From Amyelois transitella (Eukaryota; Arthropoda; Insecta; Lepidoptera; Pyralidae), in assembly GCF_032362555.1 (NCBI RefSeq), contig NC_083515.1, positions 9,583,001 through 9,647,000 of the forward strand: DNA of 64,000 nucleotides, given 5' to 3'. Under the pieces are notes generated by a model, which saw only the letters and a program-made list of their open reading frames with translations, ran no database searches and was not told where the DNA came from. The position numbers and the translations under genes are program-made. This document shows, piece by piece, positions 61,101-64,000 of this stretch (positions are counted from its first letter, which is position 1; every line of letters begins with the position of its first letter).

Positions 61101-62123
61101 GGTCACGTCTATATCCCTTGCGGGGCAGACGGAGCCAACAGTTTACACACATACATATGGTCACGTCTATATCCCTTGCGGGGCAGACGGAGCCAACAGT
61201 TTACACACATACATATGGTCACGTCTATATCCCCTGCGGGGCAGACGGAGCCAACAGTTTACACACATACATATGGTCACGTCTATATCCCTTGCGGGGC
61301 AGACGGAGCCAACAGTTTACACACATACATATGGTCACGTCTATATCCCTTGCGGGGCAGACGGAGCCAACAGTTTACACACATACATATGGTCACGTCT
61401 ATATCCCTTGCGGGGCAGACGGAGCCAACAGTTTACATACATACATATGGTCACGTCTATATCCCTTGCGGGGCAGACAGAGCCAACAGTCTTGAAAAGA
61501 CTGAATGGTCACGTTCAGCTATTTGGCTTAACGATAGAATTGAGATTCAACTAGTGACGGGTTGCTAGCCCATCGCTTAAAAAAGAATCCCAAGTTTGTA
61601 AGCCTATCCCTTAGTCGCCTTTTATGACATCCATGGGAAAGAGATGGAGTGGTCCTATTCTTTTTTGTATTGGTGCCGGGAACCACACGGCACACAGTTT
61701 GTTTGTATATTTTGTTTGTAATATAGTATAGAAATTTACACAGTAGTAACAAGAAAATAGTAAGTACAAGTAGTTAGACTTATCCGCTGTCGTAAAAGGC
61801 GGCTAAGGGATAGGCTTACAAACCTGGGATTCTTTTTTAGGCGATGGGCCAGCAACCTGTCACTAGTTGAATCTCAATTATACATTAAGCCAAATAGCTG
61901 AACGTGGCCATTCAGTCTTTCAAGACTGTTGGCTCTGTCTACCCCGCAAGGGATATAGACGTGACCATATGTATATTTATTTTAATTATTGTTTTACTTG
62001 GCAACAGAAAGCAAAATCATAGTGGACATTTCGAATCGCTCGCGAGCATGCTCGACGAGCGTGTTGGACGTGCTCGGATCATACGTACTAGCAGTATGTT
62101 CAGATTTGAACACACCAGCACAG
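55156..62123 (+). CDS. APEH: Acylaminoacyl-peptidase, N-terminal half (continues past window)
   Basis: Nine exons: 55156-55167, 55725-55936, 56099-56265, 56664-56818, 57627-57764, 58487-58616, 59334-59458, 60272-60443 and 62008-62123, with phases 0, 2, 1, 0, 0, 1, 0, 1, 0. They give 409 in-frame residues. APEH is a cytosolic serine oligopeptidase (S9C) that removes N-acylated amino acids from peptides. The exons match human APEH (732 aa) by memory: ELLSSISPSES, KKQYLEVWSKS, FGCLNWSSDES, YRQDWGEQLVGK, VIEGLPQSWCPGQV, WETEPRRLGLIFCTNRP and FHGLFCLSMPSRCF. These form most of the beta-propeller that gates the active site. The catalytic alpha/beta-hydrolase domain (Ser-Asp-His) lies beyond 64000. 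Exon 4 ends with an unusual donor, AAG|GCATGT. The introns carry about ten SINEs. Confidence 0.92.
55196..55340 (-). mobile_element. SINE fragment, APEH intron 1
   Basis: Tail tacatacatacatataatca, cagctgtttggcttaatgat, acagtgacaggttgctagcc. Begins 28 bp after the exon 1 donor. Confidence 0.83.
56306..56505. mobile_element. SINE pieces forming a hairpin, APEH intron 3
   Basis: A plus-strand head (tgccgtgtggtaaccggcac, 56308-56327) and promoter block, then a minus-strand middle (attcaaatagtgacaggttg...cgcctaaa), then its plus-strand complement (gggctagcgacctgtcacta). The two inner pieces pair as a ~27-bp stem around 56370-56435. Confidence 0.8.
56834..57102 (-). mobile_element. SINE, full length, APEH intron 4
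   Basis: All blocks intact, from the tail catacatatatacatataatcacg to the head ggtgccgggaaccacacggc. Among the least diverged copies. It begins 15 bp after the GC donor of exon 4. Confidence 0.9.
57383..57600 (-). mobile_element. SINE, APEH intron 4
   Basis: cacgtctttattccttaagg, ggtagacaaagccaacagtc, attcaaatagtgacaagttt and gggaaccacacggcgc. It ends 27 bp before the exon 5 acceptor. Confidence 0.85.
57780..58486. other. APEH intron 5, no repeat recognised
   Basis: AT-rich intron with a (TA)n run at 58194-58215. No other feature seen. Confidence 0.45.
58648..58882 (-). mobile_element. SINE, APEH intron 6
   Basis: Complete from the tail to ggtgccgggaaccacacggc. The flanks share TTTTGAT (about 58628 and 58884), a possible target duplication. 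It lies ~15-30 bp after the exon 6 donor. Confidence 0.88.
58915..59030 (+). repeat. Dispersed repeat C copy, APEH intron 6
   Basis: atccaggatccatggtcaaa, gagctcctctcaagagtggt and gaggatgcaaccggtactaa. One of the clearer copies of repeat C. Confidence 0.5.
59048..59312 (+). mobile_element. RTE LINE 3' end, APEH intron 6
   Basis: Starts aaagcaggttgactaagcag (RTE codons SRLTKQ), ends GKEA-TGA, then TTT and (TATG)n. Almost identical to 20577-20840, so a recent 5'-truncated insertion. It lies ~20 bp before the exon 7 acceptor. Confidence 0.88.
59523..59793 (+). mobile_element. SINE, APEH intron 7, first copy
   Basis: From ccgcgtggttctcggtacca through the tail gtgatgatatgtatgtat. Contains a ~20-bp internal duplication of the ctttttcaagactgt region. 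Confidence 0.87.
59843..59960 (+). mobile_element. tRNA-SINE 3' part, APEH intron 7
   Basis: atcgttgagttagttagtat, cttcgaggctaactcgatct and a tail-like tatttattaattgt. Head absent. Confidence 0.7.
59971..60240 (+). mobile_element. SINE, APEH intron 7, second copy
   Basis: gtgccgtgtggttcccggca, aagaataggaccactccatc, gggctggcaacctgtcactg, ctaccccgcaagggatatag. Full length with a short insertion before the tail. Confidence 0.9.
60449..60653 (+). mobile_element. Non-autonomous Helitron at an APEH donor site
   Basis: Begins TCCTACTATCC, ends GCGGCCTCTAG, and sits between host A (60448) and T (60654), the Helitron rule (TC...CTRR, inserted in AT). The phrases gcgaaagtttgtatggatgt, cccgcgggattgatagagtt and gcggacgaagtcgcgggcgg are typical of lepidopteran Helitrons. 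The insertion point is base +5/+6 of intron 8 (CAG|GTAAA-TC). Confidence 0.85.
60663..60858 (-). mobile_element. RTE LINE 3' end, APEH intron 8
   Basis: The minus strand carries TYLDQIKDVLVKG through GKWKEVVSAYTSGKEA and the terminal taaaatcacgcctc, with a short irregular tail. It ends where the SINE array begins. Confidence 0.85.
60862..61490. repeat. Tandem array of a 58-bp unit from the SINE 3' end (11 copies)
   Basis: The unit runs tacacacatacatatggtcacgtc, then tatatcccttgcggggcaga and cggagccaacagttt. The marker gcagac recurs at 60893, 60951, 61009 and every 58 bp to 61473. Inner copies differ by at most a base or two, so the expansion is recent. The unit is the last ~58 bp of the minus-strand SINE at 61438-61694, including its tail. 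Because 58 is not a multiple of 3 and the unit lacks stops, all three plus frames are open throughout; these are not genes. Confidence 0.95.
61438..61694 (-). mobile_element. SINE, full length, parent of the 58-bp array
   Basis: Continuous with the array at its tail side. Continues gaaaagactgaatggtcacg, gcccatcgcttaaaa and ggagtggtcctattc, ending with the head gtgccgggaaccacacggca. Confidence 0.9.
61785..61975 (+). mobile_element. SINE, 5'-truncated, facing the previous copy
   Basis: gtcgtaaaaggcggctaagg through ccaaatagctgaacgtggcc to gggatatagacgtgaccata. Head-to-head with 61438-61694. Its tail ends ~30 bp before the exon 9 acceptor. Confidence 0.87.
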
Positions 62124-62164
62124 GTAAGGTTCTTACATTTTATTTATGCCTAATAACGGCCTAT

Positions 62165-62412
62165 TGACGGCCTCTGTAGCGCAGCGGTAGTGCGCTTGTC
62201 TGTGTCACTGAAGGTCCTGGGTTCGAATCCCGGCCAGGGCATGATGAGAAACGAACTTTCTCTGGCTGGCCTGGGTCGTGGATGTTTATCTATATAAGTA
62301 TTTATTATAAAATATAGTAGGATCGTTGAGTTAGTATCTCGTAACACAAGTTTCGAACTTACTTCGAGGCTAACTCAATCTGTGTAATTTGTCCCGTATA
62401 TATTTATTTATT
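62165..62412 (+). mobile_element. tRNA-derived SINE, full length
   Basis: Head gacggcctctgtagcgcagc with A box, B box gggttcgaatcccgg, then tatctatataagtatttatt, gaacttacttcgaggctaac and the tail tatatttatttatttattta. The best reference copy of this family in the window. It lies in the APEH intron after exon 9. Confidence 0.9.
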
Positions 62413-62620
62413 TATTTATAACTAAAGAATCTCTGTTTTATGATAACTAGCTATATTTATTAGGTACTTATCAGGGAATTTTCAGACGACGAAATTCGTT
62501 CCAGCTCAACGTAATCGTCAAATTTCAGTAAATCTAAGTACTTTTTCAGTGGATTCATGTGTGTGCAGTTGAGATTATGGGCATATCATTAGTTTGACAG
62601 GCATTAATAGGTTTAAAATT
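62413..62620. other. APEH intron sequence
   Basis: Searched for the next APEH exon. A TTATCAG acceptor-like site at about 62473 is followed by a short frame that stops after 18 codons and does not resemble APEH, so exon 10 is probably beyond the window. Confidence 0.4.
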
Positions 62621-62627
62621 ACATACA

Positions 62628-63003
62628 TACAATCAGGTCTATATCCCTTGCGGGGTAGACAGAGCCAACAGTCTTGTAAAGACTGATGAACGCCTACGTT
62701 CAGCTATTTGGCTTTAGGATAGAATTGAGATTCAAATAGTGACAGGTTGCTAGCCCATCGATAAAAAAAAACTCAGTATATAAGCCTTAAAAAATACATT
62801 TAGTAAAAGTCGACTAAGGTATATGCTTACAAACTTGGGATTCTTTTTTTAAGCGATGGGTTAGCAACCTGTCAATATTTAGATCTCAATTCTATCATTA
62901 AGCCAATAAGCTGAACGTGACCGATCAGTCTTTTCAAGACTGTTGGCTCTGTCTTCCCCACAAGGGATATAGACGTGACCATATGTATGTATGTATGTAT
63001 GTA
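62628..63003. mobile_element. Two SINEs head-to-head (inverted pair)
   Basis: A minus-strand copy (62628-62790; tatcccttgcggggtagaca...agcccatcg) is followed by a plus-strand copy (62810-63003; gtcgactaaggtatatgctt...gacgtgaccatatgtatg). Both lack the head. Their arms of about 160-180 bp are complementary. Confidence 0.87.
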
Positions 63004-64000
63004 TTCAAAAAATTCAAAATTTTTTATTCATTATTATAGGATATTATTATATCGCTTAATAATTGTCGGTTTAACAACTTGGTTGACGTCAAATATATTA
63101 CTTAAAAACTAAGTTTACTGCCGCTTCCACGGCGTCAGTGCAGAAGAAGCGGTAACAAACTGCACTGCAGCATTTTCTTCAACAACGTCAACTTCACAAT
63201 ATTAAATTACACTTAGAATAGAATGTGGACGGGAGAATACATTGTTCACGGGAGATTTATATATTTATGAGATTTAATATTGAAAAAAGAAAAAAAATAT
63301 ATATATATATTTTATGGATTGCCAATTTTAAAAAGATTTATGTACAGAGTGTACTGAAATTTTGATTTAAGTTCAAATTAAACTACAATTAATTACGAGG
63401 TTCCTGTGTCAAGCTCGAGCCAGATGTTTTTATCATTAAGGTAATCATCAGTCCTATAATAAGCCTTCTCACAAAGTACTTTCTTTACATACTCTTTGAA
63501 TTTTCGGTTGGGCATATCAAGAACAGACTCCGGCAACCTATTATAAAATCGTATACAGTTCCCCATAAATGATTTACTGACTTTGCTAAGCCTATGAAAC
63601 GGCATGACTAATTTATGTTTATTACGTAAATTTCTATCAGTTGTGGCACTAACTTTTTGAAAAAAAAGAGGTATTTTTCCTAACATACATTATAAGATCA
63701 AAAATGTACTGGGACGCTACTGTAGGTATGTTAATTTTCTTAAAGAGTTGTCTTAACGAGTCTCTTGGTCCTAAGCCGTAAATTGCGCGAACGGCCCTTT
63801 TCTGAATTATAAAAATAGTTTGTATATCAGCCGCGCTACCCCATAAAAGTAAACCATAAGATAACAAGCTATGAAAATAGCTGAAATAAACAAGCCTAGC
63901 TGTAGCTACATCTGTCAATTGTCGGATCCTCCTAACAGCATAAGCGGCAGAGCTAAGTCTATTGGATAGTTTAGAAATATGAGCACCCCACTGTAGCTTT
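63004..64000 (-). mobile_element. LINE family J, 3' end with broken ORF2 C-terminus
   Basis: Minus strand. From the window edge to 63649 a frame reads QWGAHISKLSNRL, LLSYGLLLWGSA and FIIQKRAVRAIYGL, the standard C-terminal region of Jockey/CR1-type ORF2. A frameshift near 63670 moves it to another frame, which ends at 63393 (MGNCIRFYNRLPESV...). A 390-bp 3' UTR follows with the CCGCTTC...GAAGCGG stem-loop (about 63119-63151) and the end tgaataaaaaattttgaatt. Because the frame is broken this copy is dead. The 5' part lies outside the window. Confidence 0.82.

Noticed and set aside
60862-61490. Repeats that could be taken for a CRISPR-like array
   Set aside because: The units are contiguous without variable spacers, derive from a SINE, and the genome is eukaryotic.
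60842-61568. Three overlapping plus-strand frames of about 220 codons in all three phases
   Set aside because: They are produced by the stop-free 58-bp tandem unit, which shifts phase each copy. The peptides are the same 58-residue repeat in every frame. No gene.
62165-62240. tRNA-like sequences with A and B boxes (also at 6372, 30030 and 32177)
   Set aside because: All share the same head followed by the same SINE body and tail. They are retroposon heads, not tRNA genes.
62474-62530. Possible APEH exon 10 after TTATCAG
   Set aside because: The frame stops after 18 codons and has no resemblance to the APEH propeller.

Overview
The window is nuclear DNA of an insect, almost certainly a moth or butterfly. 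It is AT-rich with split genes and a very heavy load of dispersed repeats. The commonest repeat is a ~250 bp SINE with a GTGCCG...CGGCAC 5' hairpin and a (TATG)n tail (about 35 copies or pieces, resembling the lepidopteran SINEs called Metulj; the name is from memory). A tRNA-derived SINE, RTE-type LINE 3' ends, Helitron ends, hAT elements and two other LINE families are also present. Proteins recognised by eye fit an insect: two soluble trehalases, the ciliary protein B9D1, a MADF-BESS factor, a C2H2 zinc-finger protein and acylaminoacyl-peptidase.

Layout. 1-4.7 kb: repeats plus two probable coding exons of an unidentified minus-strand gene, divergent from B9D1. 4.7-6.7 kb: B9D1 (+, three exons). 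8.8-16.5 kb: two tandem GH37 trehalase genes (-), each with one uninterrupted coding exon; the distal one has a splice acceptor directly before its ATG and a possible first exon near 33.5 kb. 17.0-19.1 kb: a hAT transposon with TIRs and an 8-bp target duplication but a broken transposase. 19.5-20.8 kb: a 5'-truncated RTE LINE. 21-37.8 kb: gene-poor repeat territory, including a non-autonomous hAT-like element (29483-30390) with a nested tRNA-SINE. 37.8-43.2 kb: an apparently intact LINE with ORF1 and ORF2 and an unusual third open segment between them. 46.3-48.4 kb: MADF-BESS gene (+, four exons). 50.1-53.0 kb: zinc-finger gene (-, four coding exons). 55.2-62.1 kb and beyond: APEH (+), nine exons of the N-terminal beta-propeller half, with introns packed with SINEs, a Helitron, RTE pieces and a 58-bp tandem array. 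63.0-64.0 kb: 3' end of another LINE (-).

The host genes do not form one pathway. The clearest functional unit is the trehalase pair (trehalose to glucose, the insect blood-sugar pathway). The most unusual signal is in the intact LINE: ORF1 ends in a TGA-CTAG context, and the same frame then stays open for 191 codons to a TAG that overlaps the ATG of ORF2. This suggests readthrough followed by termination-reinitiation. Gene models were built by hand from reading frame, splice consensus and remembered family sequences; no database search was run.
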